Shown here one piece after another: positions 36,843 to 49,026 of a stretch of DNA of 64,000 nucleotides. This DNA is from an uncultured Clostridium sp. Its GTDB lineage: Bacteria; Bacillota; Clostridia; TANB77; CAG-508. A program made the position numbers and the translations under genes. Every line of letters starts with the position of its first letter. The first letter of the stretch is position 1. The notes under the pieces are model-generated. The model made no database searches. It saw nothing but the letters and a program-made list of their open reading frames with translations, and had not been told where the DNA came from. Location: positions 1-64,000 of the forward strand of contig CANTGH010000005.1 in the NCBI GenBank assembly GCA_947653235.1, read 5' to 3'.

Positions 36843-39800
36843 TTATTTCACAATTTTCTTTTTAATCCATACAATTCCACCTGCTACAATTGCTAATCCT
36901 ACTGTTATCGCTGTCATAACTTGTGCTCTCCATACTTCTCGACTGCTACCTGTTGGTGGAGATAAGGTGATGACTTCGGTTGCACTTGTGTCTCTTTCAT
37001 AAACGAAAGTATCACTTACTTCTTTCATCTCTCTTCCATGTGTAGGTCTTGAGCCTTTCGATACTTCAGCTGGATTTTGGTTACCAGCAATGGTTAATTC
37101 ATCACGTCTACCAACTTTGTTATTGTATCTTAGGATTTCGGCAACACTGTCTACTTTTAAGTCATCTGAATCCGCACCAATTGTTTGGGTTACGGTTAGG
37201 TACATGGAAGCTTGATAAGGTACGCTTCTGTCTTCATCATAAGCATCCTTTGGTTGTAAATCAACAATGAAGCCTGAGTTATTTAATGTTACGGTTTCAT
37301 CAAGATTTTCTTGGTTGGCTGTACTGTAGTCAACACTGGTTGCTAGGTTGTGTCTGTCGTCTGTTTCGTAAGAAATTTCGTCTTCGTCTAGAATTTTCAT
37401 GCTTTGAGCAATTGTGCTATCAATATGATTATTCAATAATTTTTCTGTTGTTATTGTACTCCAGCTCATGTTGGCAGTGTCGTTTAGGCTTTGGTCAAAT
37501 ACGACGTCGTTGTCAACATAGTCAACAAGTTGTCTTACTCTGGAGGTAACGATGTAGTCTTCTTCAATTGTACTATCATCATTATAATCAAATAACTCTC
37601 TGTTTTCACCATAATAGTAAATCGTTCCTAAGTATTCGCCTGGTTTGGTTTCGTTTACTAGTTTATTTCCTTCTTTCTTAAATGTTTTGAACTTATTTGA
37701 CAATCTTTCAGGTACATTTGCTAAGTCATTTGTATCGCTACTATAAGTCATCGTCGCTAATTTACCTGTTCTATCGACTTCACCTGCGTTTAGTACGGTG
37801 AATTTGTATTTTACTGTAATGGTATTTCCTTCTAGGATGCTTGTATCAACATTGATGTATCGGAAACCTTCGTTGGTTGCTTTGTCTCTGTCTAGTGCTT
37901 GTAGGTTATCGGTGCCGAAAGATGCCTCTTTTAATTCTACTGTTGCTATAATTTTTCCATTATCATCAACCTCATATGTTGTGTCATATTTTGCATCCAT
38001 AATGACATTTCCGTCGGATGTGGTTAAGATAATTTCGTCGATTTGTTTGTCAAGTGTTAGTGCGGTCATAGGTCTTTGCTCTAGAGCGAAGTTGATGTTG
38101 TTGACATTGTAATTTATTCTTGCTCCATTATCATTATTTGAAATTTCTGCTGAAGGTTCAATATTCATGTTTATCTTTGGTGTATCAGCCCACATGTAGT
38201 ATTCTTTAAATAACTCTTCCTCATAGTTATACATAGTCGTAGATTTTTTATGGTCAATTTCTCTTGACTTTGCTACGACTTCTAGTCTTCTGACTTCGCT
38301 GTCTGTAGCAGTGTTGTTTATATCTGTAGATGGACTATTTAGGTAATTATCAAATTTTAAGTAACTATCCGCTTGTAGATTGGTTCCACTTTCTAGTGTT
38401 CCGTTGAATTTTGATGATTTGAAGTCTTGACCGTTGTAGCATTGTTCTCCTTTTGCTTCAGTTTGTGAGTAATCAGCTGATTTTATTTTATAGTTTTCTT
38501 CTCCTCTTATATCTCCATATTTAAATCTTACTACATAATCACCTGCTATAACTCCTTGGAAATCATATTCACCACTTGAATTTGTTTCTTTTGTTGTGTC
38601 AAGTTTGAATACAGCTTCTATAGAGTTACCGTTTAAACAATTTAATTCTTCATCTGTTGGCCAAATGTAATCATATTCTGTGTAAGTATTGTCAGTGTCT
38701 TTTACAGCAACTTTTTGAACAAGTTCAGTTGTTAAGCCTTCAATTTCTTTTTCTTCACTATCTTTTTGTCCATTACCTCTCTTTTGATTGTATTGTTCGT
38801 CTACCTTATCCTTTCTTTCATCTTCCCAAACTTGACCTTGAATTTTTCTATCATATTCTGCGTCAATTAAGTTTAGTTTTATTCTTGGTGCTGCAAACGT
38901 ATCGTCTTCGTACCAAGACTTATCATTGTGATTAGAAATATTTACGTTACCTGGTGCAGAGTCTCTGTCTATTTTTCCAGCATTTTCTCCAGCTTTGTGT
39001 GTTTCACTATCTTCTGCAAAAAATGTCGAGTAACTTGCGATTTCTGCTACATTGCATTTTTGTCCTAGTTTTATTGAATTATCGATTTCAAATTCACTAT
39101 CTTTACCTTTTTCTACTTTAAATGTTATAAAATATTCTCTTGATTCGTTTGGACCTAAATTAATATCTAAGTTAGAAGCTGTCATTTTGTTGTAACTAAT
39201 AGGCTGATTATTATCATTTATATCTGATCCTTGAATTTCTGTTTTTGTTGTTCGCCATCCCCAATCAGTTGATATCTTATTCTCTCCTGTATACGTATAC
39301 GTAGGCCATGCAACCTCTGTCCAGTCATTCACTTCTTTTTGTTCTCCTGCTACTGTTTGTGTTTTTAAATATTTGCTTTCTGTAGCTGTTACTAATTGTA
39401 AACTATCATCGTAGTAATCATCTAAACTGTTAATTCTTGCCCTATAGGCTGATGATCCATTGGTTAATGTTATTTTGTAAGTTAGATAGATGTCTAGTTC
39501 TGTGCTTTCAATTCCGTCTTCATAGAATTCTTTTAATGCATTGTATAAAGCATTATCATTATCATTATTAGTATTATACATCTCTGCTCTATAATAATAA
39601 TCTGATCTGTAAATTCCTAGTGTACGAGTAAGATTATCTTGAGGATTTGTCACTTGAACAATATCCTTGCTTAAAGAATCTTGTCTTTCTTCTGTCAAGT
39701 CATAATATCCACTATACTTGTATTGATACATCCTTTCATTTACGATAACTTTTGCATTATCTAGATTTTTCGTTAAACCAATATCAACTTGTGGTCTTTT

Positions 39801-42800
39801 CTTTAGACCTAAGTTGATGTGCAAACAGTGGTCGTAAACTGCATGGAATTTTGTTTTACTCCAGAAACCTTTTTCTGTATCAAACACTTTACTAGTACTT
39901 GATACTCTAATTCCATCATATTGACTTAATAATGGGAATGTTAAACCGCCTGCTTTTGTTGTAGCTGTAGCTTTAAATATTTCTAATGGTCTATCATTAT
40001 CGTCTGTTGTTTTCAAAGTAGAATGTACTGGATAATTACCAACATCATTGGAAGTATAAGTTATATCTACCTGTTGGTCATTATATTGTACTTTACCTGT
40101 TGTATTTCCGTTTTCTTCAATTGCGTCTTTTCCAGAAATGTCTGTTATGTTTTTACAATTATTTGTTACTTCTTTTGCCATAGAGTCATTTTCGTATTTC
40201 TTTAATTCTTTTTTAGCCTTGTTAAGTTCTTCGTCTGTTGTGGCATTCTTTCCTGTTTCGTAATATTGTTTTGCATTTCCGTTTGCAGTTGCTAAGAATG
40301 TCGTTGGTTCATATGTTTGACCATCATATATAAATTCTATATCATAATCTGCTGAACAAACTTTAACACCATTAACGGTATCATCTTTTTCAAATCCTGG
40401 TAATATTGCTTTTTTTACTTGCCATTTGCCATCTTTTCCTGTATAAATACCTGTATATTTTGCTTCTCTTGATAATTGGTTATGGTCCTTATCATATTTT
40501 ACTTTATAAACTTTGACTTCAACATTTTCTTTTAATGTTTCTTTGCCTTCATCATAAACGCCATTAAATTTAGAATCTTTTCCTTTATCTTCAAGTGGCT
40601 CATCTATCCAAACAAGTCCTCCCATATCGAAAGTTAGGTCAATTTCTTCTGTAGATGGAATTGTATTTGTAATGATTACTGTGTCAGTACCATCTTCTAC
40701 TAATTGATGTCCTTCTGAATCGGTTGATTCATTTTCTTTATTTTCCCAATTAATACCCATACATTCCCAAGTCCATTTTTCTCCTGGTTTGCTGATTTCT
40801 TCTATGATATAGGTTGGTATATTGGTTCCCCACCATTTTATGCCATCAATTCTAGCTTTCCAATTTCCTTCCTTGGATAATGTTACTTGAATTGTGCATG
40901 TATCATCTTCATATTTGGTTCCATTGTATTCAAAAGTTCCTTCTAGTGTAACTTGAACATCAAATGTAATATTGTTATCACCTGCTAGTTTTTTCAATTC
41001 TTCCTTTGAAGCTTTTTCGGAAGAAGCAAACTCTTTTTGTAGTAATATATTGCCTGTATGTTCTTCTAACTGGTTGATATAAGTAGAAGTTGCTGTAAAG
41101 ATACCCGTTGTAGAATCTTTTGAATTTTCAGCTATTTGTCCTTTTATGGTATTTCCATTTCTAACTACGTTTGTAAGACCTGAAGTTTCAATTTCTAAAC
41201 CTTTTACACCTTCGGTTGATATCTCTGTTATTGTAATAGTGGGTAAAGTACCATCTGCTTCCCACATGAAATTGATTTCTTCTGGTGTTCCCCCTGCTTC
41301 TACTTCTACGTCTTTTACATATTTTCCATTTTCTGCTATAACACCTTCTAGTTCTACTTTAAACTTAAACTTTTGAAGTGCTATTTGTCCCTCTAACAAT
41401 CTCTTTTCTAGGACAATTTTTCCTTTATTCGGTGCATTTTCAGAGTTGTAAATATTAACTAGATTAATTTGCTTTGCTTCTTCTTTGGTACACTCTCTTA
41501 ATGTTCCATATGCAGGTTCTATGCTTACTTCCTTATAGTCTAAAGCATCACCTTCTCGTAATTCAACAACCTGATATTCTGGTGCTTTACCAATCCATTT
41601 TATTGGTCCTGCATAGCTGGCGTCATCATCTTCAGAGGTCGTATTTCCTTTCTTAATTGTAGTCGTTACATAGTGAGCGTCTTGTCCTTGTATTTGTACT
41701 TCAAATTTAAATTGTAAATCTTTATCAGCTGGTTTGTCTACTTCTTTGTATATGTGTATCCAGCCTTCTTTTTCAGTTTTTAATCGGTTTGTTGCTATTA
41801 CTGTAATGGTAGTATTTGCATCTAGTTTTCCTTCTTTATTTTTAATGTTTACAAAAGTCCAATTATCATTTATTTTTGCATTATCTTCTGATGGTCCTAT
41901 TTCTTCTACTTTATAAGTTGGTGCATTATCACCAAGCCAGCTATAGGTTCCAACTGTCTTAGTTGAGCCTGCTTTAACTTTTACTATATTTTGCACTCCA
42001 TTAACTGTTACTTTAAAATCAAAATATTGATCTGTTCCAAATATCTCTCTTATTTGTGCTGCTGTTAATTGTTTTCCTTCTTCATCAATTACTAGTTTTT
42101 GAATTTTTAATTTTGCTTTTTTTCCATTTAAAAGATTAATTGTTTCTGTTTCATACCATCTAGCTGCTTTTTTTACAATAATTAATTTTTGTGACTCTAG
42201 TTTTCCTGACGTGTCTTTACGTTTAAGGGTCGTTTTATAAGTTGTCTTTGTTATGTTCTCTCCAGTAGTAGGATCTTGTTGTTCTGTAACAATAGTATCG
42301 TTTGATGACATATATTCATAATCAGTATATTGATAGTTTCCATCTACTTTTTGATATTCACCACCAGCTATTAAATATTTGTAGTCAACTTCCATTCTAT
42401 TAATCTCTTTTGCATCTTCTTGATATTCCATTTCTATGTAGAATGGCTCCTTAGATGGTTCTGGATATACACTGCTACTTTGTACACCAGTTTTTGGATA
42501 GTAAAAATTCCATTCATCATCTGCTAATGCTGTTTTCTCTCCATCCAAAAATATTCTAAAACCAGTAATACATCCAAGCTCTCCATCATTAATACTCTCT
42601 TTTACATAATCTATATAAAAAGGACCTATTAAATATTTGTTTCCGTTTTAGTTGAACTTTTGCTTTATCTTTATTAAAGGTGAAGGTAGATTTTATATCT
42701 ACATTTGGAAACTGTACAGAAACTCTTTCTTTTTTATTTCCTGATTGAAATACATGACTTCTTGATTGATAAGTTGAAGTATTTTCTATATCATTTTCAT

Positions 42801-43431
42801 TTTCTCCAGATGCTTTAAGCAATTTTTTTACAAATGATTTATAATCTTCTGCAGCATTTTTTAAAGTTCTTCCTTCTGGTGTTGAATATTGCTTATTGCC
42901 TAAGTTACCAGCATCGGTCATCCACCATGCTTGTTGTACTATAGACGGATATTTGCCATTATTATTTTCTGCATGACTTAAAATATATGCTTCATCTGGT
43001 TTACAAATTTCCATTCCTTCTGAATGATAGATGGCCGTTTTTTCATAACGGAAATCATTACTTGTTAAATATTTAGTTGTATCATCACTTGGATTTTGTT
43101 CAATTTCTGAAGTACACTCATATTCTTTTGGAAATTTCGTAGTATCTGTCTCATGGTTGTTATTTTCCTCATTTGTGTCTTCACTGTCTGTATCTTTATT
43201 TTCAAGTGTATAAATAGCCTCTCTCGTTGGTATATGAGTTCCTTTTTGACGGCAAAATATGTCACTTTTATTAGCAAGATCTGTATAAGTAATCTCTTTT
43301 TTTCCTGAAATTGGTTTTCCTTTAAAATAACTTTCTTGAATTGCCGCATAGGATTTATAACTGACACACATTGTCATCAAAATTATTACCATAATAAATG
43401 AGGTTATCATTTTACTTTTCACGTTTTTCAT
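36843..43431 (-). CDS. Giant Cna_B/SdrD-type surface protein, joined by +1 shift
   Basis: The joined reading encodes about 2195 residues. A signal peptide (residues 1-30, ending SYA) leads to an N-terminal domain (about 30-330). Several Cna_B-like beta domains (about 420-920; GTYSWLGDNAPTYKVEE, IKWIGKAPEYQVVE) and SdrD_B-like domains (GGLVWIDEPLEDKG, QGQVWEDERKDK) follow. The C terminus has SPPTG, a helix and KKKIVK, resembling the (S/P)PxTG sortase signal of some Clostridia. The first 262 codons and the rest are in different frames, joined by skipping C at 42645; the joint gives KGNKYLIGPFYID. The ATG at 43431 lies 11 bases after GGAGG. It likely works as a covalently anchored adhesin. Confidence 0.85.
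42643..42645 (-). other. Recoding candidate: AAA CGG AAA in surface protein
   Basis: The minus strand reads CAA CTA AAA CGG AAA CAA and the 0 frame stops 19 codons later. Omitting C gives AAA GGA AAC AAA TAT TTA ATA GGT CCT, and reading continues without any stop through 1900 codons. Confidence 0.82.
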
Positions 43432-43435
43432 ATGT

Positions 43436-46400
43436 CTAAACACCTCCTTTGCTTTTATTTTGGGTTCTAAATCTGTACACTCCAAAGCCTACGCTACCAG
43501 CGATTAAAAGACTGATCATGATGACTGAAATGTAAATCAATGTTTCACCTGTTTTTACTGTTAGGATAATATCTGCTGTTGCAATATCGTCTTCGCCTTG
43601 TGCTCGATTGGCTGGTGTAGAGTTTACATCAGATACACCATAAACATTATAGTCTTCTGCAATTTCTGCCGTGTTGCTGACAAGTCCTGTGTTTTCTGCT
43701 GTCATTTGTTTGGTAAGGACAAGTTTGATTTCTTTGCTTTGTCCTGCTGTTAATTCTGTGTTTGCTAACACTTTGGTGTATAAGCTTCCTTCTGCTCCTG
43801 TGTACCAGTCTGGATTTAATCCTGAATTGAAGGTCATTCCTTCTGGAATATAGTCAACAATTTGGGAAGCAAATCCTTCTAGTTCGCCATTATTGGTAAC
43901 TGTAATTGTGTATTCTACATATACGGTTGTTCCAGCTAAATATTTTGCTGTAATACCATATTGTGCTAGTTTTACTTTGTCAAAATCTTTTGTCACAGTT
44001 CCTTGTGCATTTTGAACGGTTACTTTTGTGATTGATTTGTCAATTCCTAAACTGAATTTTGTAGCTTCGATTAGTCCTATATCGATATTAGAAACATTAG
44101 CTCCATTTATGTTGATTACATCCGTAATGGCTCCGTTTTCTTTTTGGCCATTTTGCTCGATTTTGGTTGTAACAACGTCAGAGTTTGTACTTGTTTCAAT
44201 TCCTTCTTTACGATAAGTTGTAGTAGTATATTTTGCCGTATCGTATTTGAATAATACTAAATAAGAACCATTTTGTAGACCTGTAAATGAATATTCTCCA
44301 TTTTCGTTCGTTGTTGTGGTGGCTTTAATGACACCTGTTGTGCTGTCTACTAACATTGCTGTGACACCACCCATACGTTTTTCATCATTGTCTCTCATAC
44401 CATTTTTGTTGGCATCTAGCCACGCAATACCAGATATCTTGTGGGATTTAGTAATTTCACTATTATTGTTGTTTTCATTCTTTATATTGTTATCGTCTTC
44501 TGAATTGTCATTATTGTCTGTATTGCTTCCTTCTTTTGCCTGTATAATGTGGGTTATGGAATTACTTCTGATTTCTTCTATTTCTTCATTAGATACAGTT
44601 CCTACATTGGTAACTGTTTTTTCTTTTTCGTTTTCTAAGTCATCTGCTAATGCTGTGACATTTACTGTTACTTGGTCGTTTTGTGGAATCGAAATGTTTA
44701 ATTCTGTTGTTTCAGTTCTTGACATAGTAGTTGTGGACATGTTTCCATCTGATTCATACGACATTTCTTTTACCGTTAGTCCGTCTGGAATAATATCTTT
44801 TAATACAACATTATTTGCTCTTGTTGTTCCATCGTTTCGAATGGTGAAAGTATAATTTATCATTTCTCCTTCTGTTATGTAAGTTGGTGTAGAAGAAGTC
44901 TGTGTAATCGAAATACTACTTTTTCCAAGGTTAATATTAATATCATTTGCTTTGATAGTTTCTATTGAAGCACCAGAAAGTTGTGTTGAGATACAGACTG
45001 TATCTGCAATAATACCTTGACTTAAATCTCCTGCTGAAATTTCTATATTAAACTGTTTGCTGTCATTTCCTCTTATTTTGTCGATATTCCATGTTATTTG
45101 ATTGGTTGCCTCATCATATGGTACTTGATTTTCTGATATTCCTCTTACTTCATAAGCTTTTTCAACCTTTAATTCCTTTGGTACTTTTGTTACTAATGTA
45201 AGATTTTCCTTCACTTCTTCGCTTACGTTAGATACCATGATAATAACTGTTATATTGGTTCCTTTGTTGTAAACAAAATTGTTGCTCATTGTATTATTAA
45301 TTGATTGACTTACTCTTATTTCATTCATTAAAAAGGAAAGCTTTATTTCATTTGATTTTAATTCTTTTCCTAAATCCTTTGCTGTAACTATAGCAGATGT
45401 TGTTGTCGTTGCATCAGAATTAATTGCTCCTACTTTCATAACTGCATTTATTTCTATGGTAGAACCTGTTGCCATTTTTTCAATATTAGCAATTATATTG
45501 CCATTTGCATATTGTACGTTTGTATTATCTCTGTTGGCTTCTGCTGATACAAAACTGGTATTGGTTGGAACTGGAATTTTAACGGCTACATTTTGAGCTA
45601 TGTCTTGTCCGACATTTTTAACCGTTGCTGTTAGTTTGATTTCGTCATTTTCTTTTGCTGTTTGTGTATTTGTTGCTAAATTTAGTTCTAATTCTGGACC
45701 AGCTCCAGTTGTTAAACCAACTAAATCTGCTTGAATGGTTTCTTGTAAATTATTTGTATAAGAAACCATAAATGTTCCATAAATAGTTTGATTATGGGTT
45801 AAGTTTGCTGGTATTTCATATTGGTAAGTAAATCTTAGGTTTTGTTTTGCTTCTAATTGATAGTTGCTATCGTTTGGTACGATTAAGTAAGATTTTATGC
45901 TTGCTAGATTTTCTGGATTTGTTGTCCAAGCATTGTTAGCATTACTTAAATCGTTAGTTGCTTCACCATTAGATGAATAATAAATTGTGAATTCACCTAC
46001 ATTATTTCCATTTGAAACAAGACCACTTATCATGGTTGTATCGATTGTGGTTCCTAGACTTTCGTTTGTATTAAAATCTTTTACTCCTTTAAAAGGAATT
46101 CTTCCTAATATTGTTACATTGGAAACTGCATTTTCATTGTTGTTGATTAATGCAATTTCTGCTGTCACTGTTTTAGCTGAAGAATAGATGTCTATATAAT
46201 CCGTTTTTGTTCCTTGTTTAAAAGAAGTTATTTGTGAACCTTGATTGTTGTAGTTTGAAAGTGCATTTACTGCAATCATTCCACTTGGTGCAGAATATTT
46301 TATGCTTGCTTCTTGATAAGCTACTGTTCTTGAATTTTCAATCGTATATTCTATTGGATGTGCATAATTGGTTGCTTCACTATTGTAAGCATAGGCTTTT

Positions 46401-48490
46401 ATGACTGTATCCATGGTTGGTGCGTACATATCTACTGCGATGTCCGCACTTAATAAGATGTTTGTCCCATTGGTTAAAACACCTGAATTTAATGTTGTTT
46501 GTTTTCCATTTACTATCATTTTTATAATGATTTTTCCATCTTTTGTATAGGTTTCAACATTTGAAAGTTCTAAACCTTCTCCATTTAGTAAATTAGCACT
46601 TGTTATGTTTAAAGCAGTTATGTATTGTGGCATTTCGATTTCAAATATTGAATTTCCATATATATCAGAAGTTAATTTATCATTGTTTAGTTCTAATCTG
46701 ATTTCTACATTGTTGTTGGTTGTTGCCGTTGATAATGTGTCTGTATCTATTTTTAAATTAAAATCTGTTGTGGTATCTTTTAATTGAGTGGTTACTGTGT
46801 TGTTTTCTAGTTCTTTTGTTACATTATTTAAGGTTACTTTTTGAAGTGTTGTTGTTGTAATTGCTTTTATATCTCTATAATTAGCTTTAGCCATTGTGTT
46901 GTTAATAGCTTTTTTATTGGTTATAATTAAATTTCCAATATTGATTGGAGCTGATGTTTTAATTGCTATTTTGGAAATTTTATCTTGGAAATTGACATTG
47001 TAATTTCCATTTTCGTCTACCGCTGTTTCTTTGTTGATAGTTGTTAAAATGTTTCCAGCTGTGTCTAGTACTTGTAAATTTCCATCTTCTCCTAATATTT
47101 CATTAAAATTTGATTGGTTAACAGAAATTTGTTTGTAATAAATGTCCTCTGTTGATACTTTATTTTCTGTTTCATTTATATAAGCATTTTCTATGTCTTC
47201 CACTATCATTTCTTGAACAAATTCTGTAGAGGAAACATTGATGGATATTTTTGTATTCATTTCTACTTCTTTATTTAAGTAAGCATGCATTTTTGATATT
47301 TCTGGTGTTTCGTTTTCAACACGATAGGATATAATATTTCCAGTTTGTTCGGTAAGAAGATAAGTATCTGCTTTTTCTGCAGTTACTATGGTTTCTTTGT
47401 TTTCTGCTTCTACTCCACTAAGAGTAACAATTTTTGCTTCTATATTAGAAGTTACTTGCATTTCTTGCTTAGAAGGTTGTACATTTTGAAAAGTATAGGT
47501 TAGTAAATATTCATCTGTTCCAGTTTTACTATAATATCTTTCTTCTTGCTTGATTTCTTCCCCTTCTACTTTCAAGTATTCGTCTGATTGGTTTGCATCA
47601 ACAAATTGTTTTGTATTTTCAACTTTGATTTGAATCGTACCTTCTTCTTCATTATAAGTACAGTTTTCGGATGAAAATTCTACTTCTCCTACTCCTTTGC
47701 CATTTGTACCAATGGTAGAGTTTGCTACAACATCAACTTGTGTTGGTGCTATGTTATTTATTTTTGGTACATTAATATTTAATTTCGTTTCTTTGGTTGG
47801 TAAAGAATTTTGGTTTTCATTTGAGCTATCTACTTTTACGATTGTTTGTAAAATAACACCGTCATTTCCAAATTGAACATATTTTGAAACTTCATTTTCT
47901 ATTTTGGCTGTTCTGTTATCCTTCCAAGCGAGTGTTAATTCAATTTCTTGTGAAATTTCGTTTTCTTTTCCTTTGTCATCTACATAAATTCCTGAAAAGA
48001 TTACTTTGGCTGTATTTTTTAATTTTGTTTCTTTAATATATTCCTCCATTTCATACTGGATTGGAATAGAAATTTGAAGTGCATCTGAAGAACTTTCTAT
48101 TTTATTGAATTCTAATACATTATTTTCTAAACTTTGAACATTAGCTAGCTGAGCAATTGTATTGTCTTCTTTGATTACAAAGTTTAGTTCTTCTGCTTCT
48201 TGTGGCTTTATTTCTACCTTTCCATTTCTTAAATATCCGCTGTTTTTTACATCCAATTTCAGTTGAATGGCAAGATTTTCATTGTTAACATCACTTACCA
48301 AATCATTGGATGTTTCTTCTCCATTTTGCAGATATGCTTGAAATTCAACGTTTTCGTTTTCCTTATTGGAACTTCCACCAAATAAGGACACAAAGCTTGT
48401 TGCAGCAATAGCTTCTGTTACAACTGCAAAATACGAAAATGTTAAAGTGAAAATCAAAAGCATTGCTAATAACTTCTTTTTGTTTACCAT
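43436..48490 (-). CDS. Giant surface protein with DUF11/SdrD-like repeats
   Basis: This 1684-residue protein has a signal peptide at 1-30. Residues 50-700 are Thr/Asn/Glu-rich beta domains. Repeated DUF11-like domains occur at about 900-1320 (NEIKLTATVKNVGQDIA, NYTFTIRNDGTTRANNV). A Cna_B/SdrD domain is at about 1365-1450 (KISGIAWLDANKNGMRD). Another DUF11 unit is at about 1500-1610, and a C-terminal membrane helix (about 1645-1668) is followed by basic residues. The segment before the helix, TVKTGE, is a weak sortase-like signal. The next gene's start lies 5 bases past this stop, so both surface proteins form one operon. RBS GGAGG precedes the ATG. Confidence 0.85.
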   Translation of the reverse strand: MVNKKKLLAMLLIFTLTFSYFAVVTEAIAATSFVSLFGGSSNKENENVEFQAYLQNGEETSNDLVSDVNNENLAIQLKLDVKNSGYLRNGKVEIKPQEAEELNFVIKEDNTIAQLANVQSLENNVLEFNKIESSSDALQISIPIQYEMEEYIKETKLKNTAKVIFSGIYVDDKGKENEISQEIELTLAWKDNRTAKIENEVSKYVQFGNDGVILQTIVKVDSSNENQNSLPTKETKLNINVPKINNIAPTQVDVVANSTIGTNGKGVGEVEFSSENCTYNEEEGTIQIKVENTKQFVDANQSDEYLKVEGEEIKQEERYYSKTGTDEYLLTYTFQNVQPSKQEMQVTSNIEAKIVTLSGVEAENKETIVTAEKADTYLLTEQTGNIISYRVENETPEISKMHAYLNKEVEMNTKISINVSSTEFVQEMIVEDIENAYINETENKVSTEDIYYKQISVNQSNFNEILGEDGNLQVLDTAGNILTTINKETAVDENGNYNVNFQDKISKIAIKTSAPINIGNLIITNKKAINNTMAKANYRDIKAITTTTLQKVTLNNVTKELENNTVTTQLKDTTTDFNLKIDTDTLSTATTNNNVEIRLELNNDKLTSDIYGNSIFEIEMPQYITALNITSANLLNGEGLELSNVETYTKDGKIIIKMIVNGKQTTLNSGVLTNGTNILLSADIAVDMYAPTMDTVIKAYAYNSEATNYAHPIEYTIENSRTVAYQEASIKYSAPSGMIAVNALSNYNNQGSQITSFKQGTKTDYIDIYSSAKTVTAEIALINNNENAVSNVTILGRIPFKGVKDFNTNESLGTTIDTTMISGLVSNGNNVGEFTIYYSSNGEATNDLSNANNAWTTNPENLASIKSYLIVPNDSNYQLEAKQNLRFTYQYEIPANLTHNQTIYGTFMVSYTNNLQETIQADLVGLTTGAGPELELNLATNTQTAKENDEIKLTATVKNVGQDIAQNVAVKIPVPTNTSFVSAEANRDNTNVQYANGNIIANIEKMATGSTIEINAVMKVGAINSDATTTTSAIVTAKDLGKELKSNEIKLSFLMNEIRVSQSINNTMSNNFVYNKGTNITVIIMVSNVSEEVKENLTLVTKVPKELKVEKAYEVRGISENQVPYDEATNQITWNIDKIRGNDSKQFNIEISAGDLSQGIIADTVCISTQLSGASIETIKANDININLGKSSISITQTSSTPTYITEGEMINYTFTIRNDGTTRANNVVLKDIIPDGLTVKEMSYESDGNMSTTTMSRTETTELNISIPQNDQVTVNVTALADDLENEKEKTVTNVGTVSNEEIEEIRSNSITHIIQAKEGSNTDNNDNSEDDNNIKNENNNNSEITKSHKISGIAWLDANKNGMRDNDEKRMGGVTAMLVDSTTGVIKATTTTNENGEYSFTGLQNGSYLVLFKYDTAKYTTTTYRKEGIETSTNSDVVTTKIEQNGQKENGAITDVININGANVSNIDIGLIEATKFSLGIDKSITKVTVQNAQGTVTKDFDKVKLAQYGITAKYLAGTTVYVEYTITVTNNGELEGFASQIVDYIPEGMTFNSGLNPDWYTGAEGSLYTKVLANTELTAGQSKEIKLVLTKQMTAENTGLVSNTAEIAEDYNVYGVSDVNSTPANRAQGEDDIATADIILTVKTGETLIYISVIMISLLIAGSVGFGVYRFRTQNKSKGGV

Positions 48491-48715
48491 AATTTTTCCT
48501 CCTCAAAAACAAACTTACTTATAATTACATGATATTATCATCTTATATTTTACTACTTTTTTGGTTGTAGTCAATAGCATAAAAGATTGATAATATTGGC
48601 TTTGACGAATTTTTATTTACGGAAATAAAGCATTGGATTACTTTCTTTTCGAAATATAAAATTTTCGTTACATTCTATTTTTTAAGTAATTACTGGCTTT
48701 TTGCCTAAGTCTACA
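48491..48715 (-). promoter_or_regulatory. Long 5' leader of surface-protein operon
   Basis: From the predicted start near 48714 to the ATG is about 220 untranslated bases, long for this genome. On the minus strand it holds GGCAAAAAGCC, a CGAAAAT/ATTTCG hairpin and GTCAAAGCC. I tested it by eye against cyclic di-GMP, cyclic di-AMP and preQ1 riboswitch cores and found no convincing match. Structured leader of unknown kind. Confidence 0.4.
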
Positions 48716-48720
48716 TTTTT

Positions 48721-48749
48721 ATTATATCATACTTTTATGTCTTTCTCAA
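48721..48749 (-). promoter_or_regulatory. Sigma-A promoter of surface-protein operon
   Basis: On the minus strand TTGAGA, 17 bases and TATAAT preceded by TGA form an extended -10 promoter. The stretch 48750-48960 is T-rich and holds no gene that I can see. Confidence 0.75.
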
Positions 48750-48963
48750 CCTTTTTTGTCAAATTTTCAATTTTTTTTGACATTTTTATTCTGTCTTTTC
48801 AATGGTTTGAAAACTTTTATTGTCGTTTTGACATCTTTTTTGTCTTTTTTTGGAAAAAACTTGTTTTCTTTTTCTTGTCTTTTATGATTTAATTGCATTA
48901 TTAGAAGCTTCTTTAGTTCTAGGGAAATCAAGAAAATATATTTTTTTTCTATATTGTTACTTT

Positions 48964-48993
48964 TTGAAATTGTGTAGCATATACTGATATAAA
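48964..48993 (+). promoter_or_regulatory. Probable promoter of small gene pair
   Basis: TTGAAA, 18 bases and TATAAA preceded by TGA lie 33 bases before the 46-residue gene. Confidence 0.55.
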
Positions 48994-49026
48994 GTGTTAT
49001 TTATAATTTTCAAAGGAGGCGTTTTT

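Noticed and set aside
42548..42548. Independent start (TTG) for the 1901-codon downstream frame of the surface protein
   Set aside because: There is no ribosome binding site nearby, and the sequence upstream of it in the same frame continues meaningfully back to the CGG site.
43065..43367. Minus-strand 100-codon frame inside the surface protein N terminus
   Set aside because: It overlaps the real gene in another frame and looks like translated low-complexity sequence.
48491..48715. Cyclic di-GMP (GEMM) riboswitch
   Set aside because: GGCAAA-like and CAAAGCC-like pieces occur, but order and spacing do not fit the core.
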